The notes under the pieces were generated by a model, which saw only the letters and a program-made list of their open reading frames with translations, ran no database searches and was not told the origin of the DNA. Positions 57,122-64,000 of a stretch of 64,000 nt of DNA are shown piece by piece. Every line of letters starts with the position of its first letter. Position 1 is the first letter of the stretch. The DNA comes from Nostoc sp. 106C (GTDB taxonomy: Bacteria > Cyanobacteriota > Cyanobacteriia > Cyanobacteriales > Nostocaceae): NCBI RefSeq assembly GCF_002154725.1, contig NZ_MTAW01000106.1, forward strand, positions 48,216 through 112,215, written 5' to 3'. The position numbers and the translations under genes were made by a program.

Positions 57122-57769
57122 CTAGGCAATTTTATATTCATTCATATTATTGTTTTCCTGTTGTTTAGCATGAATATTTTTGAGATGCTTTTTAACTGTG
57201 TTAATAGTAATGTAAAGCTGATTGGCAATTTCTCTATAAGAAAGGTTAGCGCGTCGTAGTTGCCAAACTTCTATCTCTCTATCTGTTAAATTGTATTTTT
57301 TAGCATCTGCGATCGCAATACTTCTGCTATACAAATTGCAATCTTCTACAGTCACTAATAAAAAATTATGTTTACTGGCGCATAGCTCTAACCATCTAGC
57401 TCTTAGCCGTAATTTAACTGTGGGTTTTGGTGCAATTTCAGATTCGATAATTATTTTCTCGTCTGGAAATAACTCACGACTTTCAATTAAGGATTGACAA
57501 ACACGCCAGATCTCTTCTGGTACTGTGTTACTAGCAGCTTCTTTTGGCATTAACTCACGAGAAATAGAACGAGCAAACTCATTTGTATGAATTAACTTGC
57601 CTTCAGTTGTTACTATAAAGATGCCGTCCACAAAGCTTTCAATAATAGCTTGTAGTAAATTGATTTTTGGTACAAACTGCAACTCATCGTCTTTGGCAGT
57701 TTTTTTGCTAGATTTATCTCCTGCGGTAGCTGCAAAATCTAAATTTTTTTTGTCATCTGGAAATAACAT
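57122..57769 (-). CDS. LuxR-type regulator with PAS-like sensor domain
   Basis: The ATG at 57769 (215 aa) is chosen because GGAGG lies 9 nt before it. The longer frame to 58120 lacks such a site and would overlap the divergent gene. A PAS-like domain (about 30-140) has INLLQAIIESFVDGIFIVTT and GKLIHTNEFARSIS. The C-terminal GerE/LuxR HTH (about 150-205) has YNLTDREIEVWQLRRANLSY and REIANQLYITINTVKKHLKN. It probably senses a small ligand or redox state and regulates transcription. The divergent gene 280 bp away is a natural target. Confidence 0.85.
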   Translation of the reverse strand: MLFPDDKKNLDFAATAGDKSSKKTAKDDELQFVPKINLLQAIIESFVDGIFIVTTEGKLIHTNEFARSISRELMPKEAASNTVPEEIWRVCQSLIESRELFPDEKIIIESEIAPKPTVKLRLRARWLELCASKHNFLLVTVEDCNLYSRSIAIADAKKYNLTDREIEVWQLRRANLSYREIANQLYITINTVKKHLKNIHAKQQENNNMNEYKIA

Positions 57770-58048
57770 TGTTACTTTCCTCCAAAACTCAGCATTAAAG
57801 TCAAACAGGGATACATCTGATTGATATAAGATGTATAGCTGAATTTTGATTTTCGAGATTCTGTCTATGCAATGAGTAAGCTGTAAGTACAGTAATGCTG
57901 TTGAGGTAAAATCTTGTGAGTTAAAGTTTGCGGAATTTACCTGAAGCAGGGTGAAGTTTTTCTGAAGTTGATGGGTGCAGTAAGTAACAGCAAAATGTTC
58001 GGTTGAAACCGCTGATGCTGCGCCAGCTGGAATCAGGAGTCTTGCTAT

Positions 58049-59083
58049 ATGATAAATCCGCAGAGTATTCACCAATGGTTTTCTGTTGAGCAACAGCGTA
58101 AATATGTTGCTCAATTGCAAGGGCGAGTTGGGATAACACGCCGTCGAGCAGAATATTTTGTCAAGCTGTGGGCTTATTTACTACTCAAACAACGGCAAGA
58201 ATTAGGTCAGCATTTAAAGCAACCTTTAAGAGAATTAGAGTTACCCAGTGGGTTTGTTCCTTGTACCCATCGAGAAGCGCAAGAAGTTTTTTATGGTGAC
58301 GACGACCGAGGAAGCGATCGCTCGGCGGGTATGATGATTGATAAGCTCGTGGCTTTAGGGCTAATTGAAAAAGACTTTGATGGCAATAGTACCTGTATTC
58401 GCATTCGGTCTTTATTACCCAATCCCCAAGACTCTAGTAAAGCCAAAGCAACGATAAAGTTTTTCCCAGACTACTTCAATCCTCGAACTGACGCTATCCC
58501 CGTTGCGAGTTTTTTAGCTCGCAACTACAACTGGATGAATAAAAAAGCTACTGCTTTACCCCACAGAATTGTCAGAATCCTACGTGGTTGGGCAGAACAA
58601 TATCCCACCGGAATGCGGGTTTTGCGTCGCAGCGATACCCAAGATGCTGTGGGTTTTTATATTTTGTATCCGGTAGCGAGAGAATTTGAAGCGAATTTCT
58701 TTCTCTCACCGCGCAATAGTCTGCACCTGAGTGCAACTTGGGACGATGATCCATTTCAAATTGCCCTCAGAGGCGATCGCAATTGTACTTCGATTTTTGT
58801 CCGCAGTTGGCAAATAGATTTACCTTACAAGCAGTCAATTAACGTCTGTGAATTTTTAAAGGATGTTCAAAAAACATTAGTTAATATCCAAGCTGATTTT
58901 CCTAACCTATGCGATATCTATACCTTAGTTATCCATCCAACTGATGAACAACTAGTATCAGCATTAGGTTTTCAAAAGACTAACCAAGACCCACAACTAT
59001 CTCTCAATTGGATGTATCTGCCACTAGATAAATATTTAAGCTTGGATATTGAGCAAGCCGTGTCAGGATTGCAATTTGATTAA
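58049..59083 (+). CDS. Uncharacterised cyanobacterial protein
   Basis: A 344-residue soluble protein that I do not recognise; AGGAG lies about 9 nt before the ATG. The N-terminal part is basic and helical (QGRVGITRRRAEYFVKLWAY) and then has FVPCTHREAQEVFYGDDDRG. The C-terminal half has alpha/beta character (IALRGDRNCTSIFVRSWQ, LCDIYTLVIHPTDEQLVSAL) that could be a GNAT-like or ATPase-associated fold. That is a guess. It is divergent from the LuxR/PAS gene and 22 bp upstream of the SMI1-like gene, so those two are likely cotranscribed. Confidence 0.75.
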   Translation: MINPQSIHQWFSVEQQRKYVAQLQGRVGITRRRAEYFVKLWAYLLLKQRQELGQHLKQPLRELELPSGFVPCTHREAQEVFYGDDDRGSDRSAGMMIDKLVALGLIEKDFDGNSTCIRIRSLLPNPQDSSKAKATIKFFPDYFNPRTDAIPVASFLARNYNWMNKKATALPHRIVRILRGWAEQYPTGMRVLRRSDTQDAVGFYILYPVAREFEANFFLSPRNSLHLSATWDDDPFQIALRGDRNCTSIFVRSWQIDLPYKQSINVCEFLKDVQKTLVNIQADFPNLCDIYTLVIHPTDEQLVSALGFQKTNQDPQLSLNWMYLPLDKYLSLDIEQAVSGLQFD

Positions 59084-59105
59084 AAATATTCAGGACAATT
59101 TAACT

Positions 59106-59891
59106 ATGTCCCAACCCAGTATCGAGGGTTTTATTCAACTAATAACTCTCTACCGCCCTAACTTTCCTGGCGAAATTCAAGGGGCTTCTTCAGCACAGGT
59201 CGATGCTTTTGCTGAACTTGTATATCAAGTTTCAGCGCTGACTTTGCCATCAGACTACCGCGATTTTCTATTCAAAATGGGTATAGCTGCACCTGGGTTC
59301 ATTGCGGACACTTCTCAACCGGGTTGGGGTGAGCGTGTACCTTGGTCTGCTTTTGTCAAGGATGCTTCACCCAATCTGGAGAGTTTGCACGAATACTATA
59401 GTTATTTGTTGGAAGATGGAGAAAGCCCGCCGCCTCAATGTTTAGTTGTGGGAGTTTTTGGGGTGCATTGCGAAGAGGTTTTCTTAGAATGTCAACGAGG
59501 AATAGCTGGCCGAGTGTTCAGCGAAAAGTCTAACTCTAGAGCGATCTGGGCGGACAGTTGGATTGGACATCTCTACAAGCAAGGATTCCGTTACATCATC
59601 AGCAAGCATATGGAGATAAAAGCCCAGAATGCTATCACTCGGGAAGCAGCATCGCAACTAGCTAATTTAGCGATCGCTTATGGCTTGGAAGTTCAATGGT
59701 TTAGCGATGCACTCGACTTTTGCGCTGCCAGTTCCGACTGGGAGGTACTATTCTACATTTCAGATTATACAATCTCCCCTTTCTTTTATTTAGCAGGAAA
59801 AAAACAATCTTGGTCGTGGATTTCAGGCGATCGCACTAATTCCAAGGCTGCTGATTTTTTACAGTTCCTAAAGCGTTCATCCATGAATTAG
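59106..59891 (+). CDS. SMI1/KNR4-like protein
   Basis: Start taken at ATG 59106 (261 aa). An earlier in-frame codon at 59049 would overlap the previous gene. The N-terminal part has the SMI1/KNR4 marks LTLPSDYRDFLFKMGIAAPG and GWGERVPWSAF. Middle and C-terminal parts are less typical (FFYLAGKKQSWSWISGDRTN). SMI1/KNR4 proteins are often immunity proteins against toxins or are regulatory adaptors. No toxin gene is recognisable next to it, so the role is open. The gene ends about 50 bp before the convergent ndhH stop. Confidence 0.7.
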   Translation: MSQPSIEGFIQLITLYRPNFPGEIQGASSAQVDAFAELVYQVSALTLPSDYRDFLFKMGIAAPGFIADTSQPGWGERVPWSAFVKDASPNLESLHEYYSYLLEDGESPPPQCLVVGVFGVHCEEVFLECQRGIAGRVFSEKSNSRAIWADSWIGHLYKQGFRYIISKHMEIKAQNAITREAASQLANLAIAYGLEVQWFSDALDFCAASSDWEVLFYISDYTISPFFYLAGKKQSWSWISGDRTNSKAADFLQFLKRSSMN

Positions 59892-59942
59892 TACAGATGT
59901 AAGCGTCACCAAAATATTGACGCTTACACCCAGCAAATCTAC

Positions 59943-61127
59943 TTATCTGTCTACAGAACCCATAATCACGTCGATGCTGCCTAGAATTACCACAATATCT
60001 GCCACCTTCATCCCCCGGAGTAAGTGAGGAAGAATTTGCAGGTTGTTGAAATCGGCTGGGCGAATCTTCCATCTTGCGGGGAAGACGTTATCATCACCAA
60101 CTAGATAAATGCCCAGTTCACCTTTACCGCTTTCTACACGAGCGTAAATCTCTCCTTTGGGAATCTTAAAGGAAGGAGAAACTTTTTTGCCGATGTACTG
60201 GTAATCAAAAGCATCCCATTCTGATTTTTTTCCAGCCGCTAAACGCTTGGCTTCTAGGTTTTCATAAGGGCCGCCGGGAAGTCCTTTAATTGCTTGACGA
60301 ATAATCTTCACAGATTCGCGCATTTCCCGCATCCGCACCACGTAACGGGCAAAGCAATCGCCAGCAGTTTCCCACTGCACATCCCAATCAAAGTCATCGT
60401 AACATTCGTAGTGGTCAACTTTCCGCAAGTCCCACTTCACGCCAGAAGCACGTAACATGGGACCAGAAAGACCCCAGTTAATTGCTTCTTCGCGAGTGAT
60501 TGTGCCAATACCCTCAATCCGACGGCGGAAGATCGGGTTATTAGTAACCAATTTTTCGTACTCGTCTATTTTGGGTAGCAAGTAGTCGCAGAATTCTGAG
60601 CACTTATCTACCCAACCGTAAGGTAAATCAACTGCCACGCCACCAACGCGGAAGTAATTGTTATTTACCATCCGATAACCGGTAGCAGCTTCCCACAAAT
60701 CGTAAATCATCTCCCGTTCGCGGAACTGGTAGAAGAAGGGAGTCTGAGCGCCCACGTCAGCCAGAAATGGACCAAACCACAGCAGATGGTTGGCGATGCG
60801 GTTCAATTCCAGCATGATGACGCGGATGTAGCTGGCGCGTTTGGGTACAGCGACACCTGCCAGTTTTTCTGGGGCGTTGACAGTAACGGCTTCGTTGAAC
60901 ATCCCCGCTGCGTAGTCCCACCGACTCACATAGGGGACGTACATGATCGTGGTGCGGTTTTCCGCAATTTTTTCCATTCCCCGGTGCAGGTAGCCAATTA
61001 CTGGTTCACAATCAATGACATCCTCGCCATCCAGGGTAACAATTAACCGCAGAACCCCGTGCATTGAGGGATGGTGCGGTCCCATATTGAGCACCATAGG
61101 TTCAGTGCGGGTTTCTATTCTTGCCAT
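59943..61127 (-). CDS. ndhH: NAD(P)H-quinone oxidoreductase subunit H
   Basis: A 394-residue protein of the 49-kDa complex I family: [20 protein letters not shown] at the N-terminus, [15 protein letters not shown], and [20 protein letters not shown]. The C-terminal [24 protein letters not shown] segment ends VIMGSVDR. It forms part of the hydrophilic arm of cyanobacterial NDH-1, which takes electrons to plastoquinone in respiration and cyclic flow around photosystem I. It stands alone, as it often does in cyanobacteria. Confidence 0.97.
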   Translation of the reverse strand: MARIETRTEPMVLNMGPHHPSMHGVLRLIVTLDGEDVIDCEPVIGYLHRGMEKIAENRTTIMYVPYVSRWDYAAGMFNEAVTVNAPEKLAGVAVPKRASYIRVIMLELNRIANHLLWFGPFLADVGAQTPFFYQFREREMIYDLWEAATGYRMVNNNYFRVGGVAVDLPYGWVDKCSEFCDYLLPKIDEYEKLVTNNPIFRRRIEGIGTITREEAINWGLSGPMLRASGVKWDLRKVDHYECYDDFDWDVQWETAGDCFARYVVRMREMRESVKIIRQAIKGLPGGPYENLEAKRLAAGKKSEWDAFDYQYIGKKVSPSFKIPKGEIYARVESGKGELGIYLVGDDNVFPARWKIRPADFNNLQILPHLLRGMKVADIVVILGSIDVIMGSVDR

Positions 61128-61631
61128 AGATTACAGTGTTCTCCCGTTCATGAAAATTTAGAATTGGACCGCGTAGATGCCAACCAGACCCAATTTATCG
61201 TTTCTGCCACAATAAGACTCTTCAGGGCAATGGGTGAGGTTGGAGAGAAGATGGCAGCCGAGGGACTTTGGTTGATGTTTCATTTTGTTGCACTTCTTCA
61301 ATTATTATATGGAAGCTCGATATGCAAATAATTGAAGTGCAAGAATTTTTTCATCTGCCAATGTAGAGCTAGGGGATAATTCAGCAATTTCCCCTTAGTT
61401 ACAAATTTTACTACCACTCAGAGAGCCAATTTCCTAAGGCTACATTAGAGATGGCAGAAGTAGGATAATTTTATACACGAATCAAAAGTCAATAATTAGG
61501 CGATCGCGAATTAATAAGTTGAATTTATCTAGCAACTAATTTAATTATATTCAAACTGGGCATGGGGAATTGGCAAAAAGGCAGTAGGCAATAGTCATGA
61601 ATGATTTCTCCTCATCTCCCTTGTCCCTTCG
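61128..61631. other. Intergenic region upstream of ndhH
   Basis: About 500 bp. The part next to ndhH should hold its promoter. Low-complexity words (TAGGCAATAGTCAT, CTCATCTCCCTTGTCCC) fill 61570-61635. No gene or clear regulatory box is visible. Confidence 0.5.
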
Positions 61632-62201
61632 CTACTGAGGAACTCTCACACAAGGTGTGGAACTCTGAGAGGGAGTATCAGGAAAAACTGCTAAAGTATG
61701 ATATTCTGGATTTCCGTTTCCATAGATGATGCGGAAAGTATACAACTTGCTTTTTGCTTGACCCTCGGTAATTACTGTTAAAAGCGTATTTTTAGTATCG
61801 GGTACACCAGGAATTGCCAGTTTTTTAATTCGTCTAAGTTGAATTACGTTTGCTGAAGAGTTTTGGCAATCTCCTGTACCATTACCTCCTTGACCGAACT
61901 GCATACACATCGGCCCGTCAAAATCAATAGTTACCTGGGACGGGTCATTTAACCAAACTTTTTTGATTTTTTCGCCAGATGGAATGAAGCTTAAGTTTGT
62001 ACCTTGTTGATACCAAATTTTGATGGTAGGTACTACTCCGCTTAAACCTTGAGCTTGGCAGGAGAAAATCGAGCGAAGAACGGCGTTTTCAGCTACAGCA
62101 CGTCCAGCTAGCAAAACTATAGCTACAAAACTTAGAGAAACCAGAGGCAGAAAATAAGAATTATTTAAGATATTTACCGGAAAAAGCATATTTTTTTTCA
62201 T
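61632..62201 (-). CDS. Secreted protein of unknown function next to VirB10-like gene
   Basis: Start taken at the internal methionine (MKKNMLFPVN, near 62201), which gives a standard signal peptide (PLVSLSFVAIVLLAGRAVA) and about 189 residues; the frame extends upstream. After cleavage the protein is beta-rich (WLNDPSQVTIDFDGPMCMQF, LYTFRIIYGNGNPEYH) with four cysteines. The context, 115 bp downstream of a VirB10/TrbI-like gene, suggests an envelope partner of that protein, perhaps a VirB9/TrbG-like role. I see no clear motif that proves this. Confidence 0.65.
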   Translation of the reverse strand: MKKNMLFPVNILNNSYFLPLVSLSFVAIVLLAGRAVAENAVLRSIFSCQAQGLSGVVPTIKIWYQQGTNLSFIPSGEKIKKVWLNDPSQVTIDFDGPMCMQFGQGGNGTGDCQNSSANVIQLRRIKKLAIPGVPDTKNTLLTVITEGQAKSKLYTFRIIYGNGNPEYHTLAVFPDTPSQSSTPCVRVPQ

Positions 62202-62316
62202 GGCTGTAACTGGGGACTGGAAGGAGGACAAGGAAGAAATAACCAAGAAAAAAGGACTAATGACTAAATCATAGAGGATGAAGCATTTTCATACTTCATT
62301 CCTCAATCACTGATGC

Positions 62317-63900
62317 TTAAAACTCCATTGCTTGATTGACATAGATTTCTACTTCTGTGCCTGCTGGTAAAAACCACACGTTAGTTCGCTGCATCATGTC
62401 GGACATTGCCTGTTGATTGCGTTGTGCAATTTGAGGAACTATAGTGTTCATCCCACCTTCTAAGACTCCCGCCAAAAGGTTGCGTTGAGGGTTAGTATTG
62501 CTAACGACAGTACCGCCAGCATTAGTAGTCACAACTTGAGATTCACTACGATTTAACAACTCTGCGGCTTTACCCAGACCACCCAAGACAAACAGTCCCA
62601 TATCCATGCCGGCAATAGATGATCCTCGGTTAGGATATTGCCTTGCTACCAAAGGTTTACCTTGGGAACCGCGAATAACCAGGGCGTTTGGCGGTAAGCT
62701 ATTCTCAGTAGTTCCGCTTTGATCTTTTGCGATCGCTTTCACTACATTTAGCTGTAGTAAACCTTGTTCGGAAAGAGAACGAATTTCTGTCAATAATTCA
62801 GTACCCGCAGGGATGGCAATGTTTCCATCTACACCTTTTAAAGGTTCTTGTAACTTGACTACAAATGTATTGTTTTGACCATCGTTGCCATTGTTAGAAG
62901 AAGAATTAGCAGTTTCTCCAAATACAGCTGTTGCCAACACAGCTTTAACACTACTTCCTACGGCGATGGATTTTGAACTCTGCTTTGCTTCTTTGTTTGC
63001 CGTCATTGGCTTGTCTGTTTTGCTTGCAGTCAGAGTTTCTGGTGTTGGCGTTTCTGGTGTGGGTGTTGTTGGGTTAGGCTCAGGGTTGGCCGCCTGTTGC
63101 TCTACATTGGGATTATTGGGATTGCTTGCTGTTTCAGAAGTATTGATATTCCCTGGAGATTGGTCGTTAACATTCACCTGACCGTAGCTGCCTAACTTGG
63201 CTAAATTTGACCACATCTGATATGGGTCTAATTTAGGTGGCGGAGTGACATTGAGCGGTGGTGATGGAATGTCCGGCTTGACAGCTACCATCTGGGGTGG
63301 TGGTAAAGGCTGAGAGTAGGCAGTTGTATGTGGAGGACGTGGTACGTCATCGATACGCTCAACTGTAACTATCCTAGGTACGTTGCTTTTTGGAATAGGT
63401 TTTGCGGCTATTGAAACTTGTTTAATCTGTGTATTTCTTAGCTGTTGTTGTGCTAGTTTCACAGCTTCTGCTTGTTCAGTAAGAGCTAATTTTGTTTTGA
63501 GAGTTTCTATTTCTAGCTCTTGTGGTACAGATTCATCTACTACTGGCGATTTAATTTCGGGGGAAATATTCTTCTTTTTTGGCTTTTGATTACTGCCACT
63601 CATAATCTGGGTCAAAAACCCACCAGCAAACAAAACTACTGCCAAACTTGCAGTACCAACTAAACCTAACTTAGCAAAGGGATTAGATGAGAGAGATTGC
63701 TCAGTTTTAACTTCTGATGGTTGAGAAAGTGACGGTTCCAAAGCCGCTGATTCTTCTATTGCTTCGGCACTTACAGAAGATAAGTCTTCACTTTCTAAGC
63801 CAACTAATTTGGCCATTCGTAATTCCCAATCTAGAGAATCTAGTTCTAGTTGGTAATTATCATTTACAGAACTTCTTGCTGAACTTGAATAGGGAGTCAT
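62317..63900 (-). CDS. VirB10/TrbI-like envelope protein
   Basis: A 527-residue protein with a cytoplasmic N-terminal tail, one membrane segment (about 78-98, GLVGTASLAVVLFAGGFL) and a long Pro/Gln-rich periplasmic linker (about 100-300). The C-terminal TrbI-type domain has LKGVDGNIAIPAGTELL, LVARQYPNRGS and NVWFLPAGTEVEIYVNQ at the end. VirB10 proteins span both membranes in type IV secretion systems. The rest of such a system is not in this window. Conserved cyanobacterial VirB10-like proteins may serve another export task. Confidence 0.8.
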   Translation of the reverse strand: MTPYSSSARSSVNDNYQLELDSLDWELRMAKLVGLESEDLSSVSAEAIEESAALEPSLSQPSEVKTEQSLSSNPFAKLGLVGTASLAVVLFAGGFLTQIMSGSNQKPKKKNISPEIKSPVVDESVPQELEIETLKTKLALTEQAEAVKLAQQQLRNTQIKQVSIAAKPIPKSNVPRIVTVERIDDVPRPPHTTAYSQPLPPPQMVAVKPDIPSPPLNVTPPPKLDPYQMWSNLAKLGSYGQVNVNDQSPGNINTSETASNPNNPNVEQQAANPEPNPTTPTPETPTPETLTASKTDKPMTANKEAKQSSKSIAVGSSVKAVLATAVFGETANSSSNNGNDGQNNTFVVKLQEPLKGVDGNIAIPAGTELLTEIRSLSEQGLLQLNVVKAIAKDQSGTTENSLPPNALVIRGSQGKPLVARQYPNRGSSIAGMDMGLFVLGGLGKAAELLNRSESQVVTTNAGGTVVSNTNPQRNLLAGVLEGGMNTIVPQIAQRNQQAMSDMMQRTNVWFLPAGTEVEIYVNQAMEF

Positions 63901-63908
63901 ATTACATC

Positions 63909-64000
63909 TTAGGGTGAACTTTCAGAACAACTTTTATCCTTTATGTCACAAATTTTATAGATTTGCAGATGAGCTTCAGCAATGCGGTGAGCAGCCAAAT
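63909..64000 (-). CDS. 3' end of an upstream gene (partial)
   Basis: A frame open from the right edge encodes the tail AAHRIAEAHLQIYKICDI followed by about ten more residues and a TAA at 63909. It ends only eight bases before the VirB10-like ATG, which suggests an operon. Too little is present for a family call. A second, shorter frame is also open, so this choice is tentative. Confidence 0.4.
   Translation of the reverse strand, partial: LAAHRIAEAHLQIYKICDIKDKSCSESSP

Noticed and set aside
57770..58120. N-terminal extension of the LuxR/PAS regulator
   Set aside because: It has no ribosome site, overlaps the divergent gene by 72 bases, and the ATG at 57769 has GGAGG at ideal spacing.
1..64000. 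CRISPR arrays, tRNA or rRNA genes, intact transposases
   Set aside because: No regularly spaced repeats, cloverleaf-like genes, rRNA signature or transposase motifs were seen on reading both strands. A dedicated scan was not possible here.

Overview
The window reads as chromosome of a heterocyst-forming filamentous cyanobacterium (order Nostocales). The reasons are many HIP1 octamers (GCGATCGC), a plastid-type ndhH, a PatA-like regulator, a cyanobacterial two-partner-secretion exoprotein beside a TPR protein, and above all an 18-gene minus-strand block (7858-31215). That block matches, gene by gene, the heterocyst envelope polysaccharide (HEP) island known from Anabaena/Nostoc PCC 7120, including recognisable HepA and HepC.

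Layout. 1-6896 (minus): a surface/exoprotein cluster with an RTX-type DUF11 protein, a filamentous-haemagglutinin-like TPS protein, and the start of a TPR protein that runs off the left edge. 7858-31215 (minus): the HEP island. It has CDP-sugar genes at its 5' end (glucose-1-phosphate cytidylyltransferase, an LhgO-like FAD enzyme, SDR, 3,5-epimerase, SAF oxidoreductase, 2OG dioxygenase), many glycosyltransferases, a Wzc-like co-polymerase, HepC, the HepA ABC exporter and a Wzy/WaaL-like membrane protein. A 1.1 kb gap upstream of hepC holds a MITE-like inverted-repeat element and several palindromes. 31813-35591 (minus): a Ser/Thr kinase-TPR, PP2C phosphatase and vWA triad of the TerY-P type, ended by a clear terminator. 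36290-38100 (plus): a PatA-like regulator and a CheY-like regulator. 38169-42910 (minus): a ModA-like lipoprotein followed by two hybrid histidine kinases.

43013-52848 is mainly plus strand: a DUF6745 protein, pheT, an uncharacterised protein, a YciI-like protein, a glycine-zipper protein, and a mannose-1-phosphate guanylyltransferase-like protein with a degenerate mutase domain. The last is preceded by a perfect NtcA consensus and an 18-codon leader ORF. 52962-56947 (minus): two secreted phosphoesterases, the first GC-rich and probably acquired, and cofG. 57122-59891: a LuxR/PAS regulator divergent from an uncharacterised gene and a SMI1/KNR4-like gene. 59943-64000 (minus): ndhH, a secreted protein of unknown role, a VirB10/TrbI-like protein and the end of another gene.

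The HEP genes probably act together: nucleotide-sugar precursors are made, glycosyltransferases build the repeat unit on a lipid carrier, and HepA, the Wzc-like protein and the ligase/polymerase-like protein export and finish the heterocyst polysaccharide layer. No rRNA, tRNA, CRISPR array or intact transposase was seen. Family assignments come from motif reading without database searches. Gene-order comparisons with PCC 7120 are from memory.
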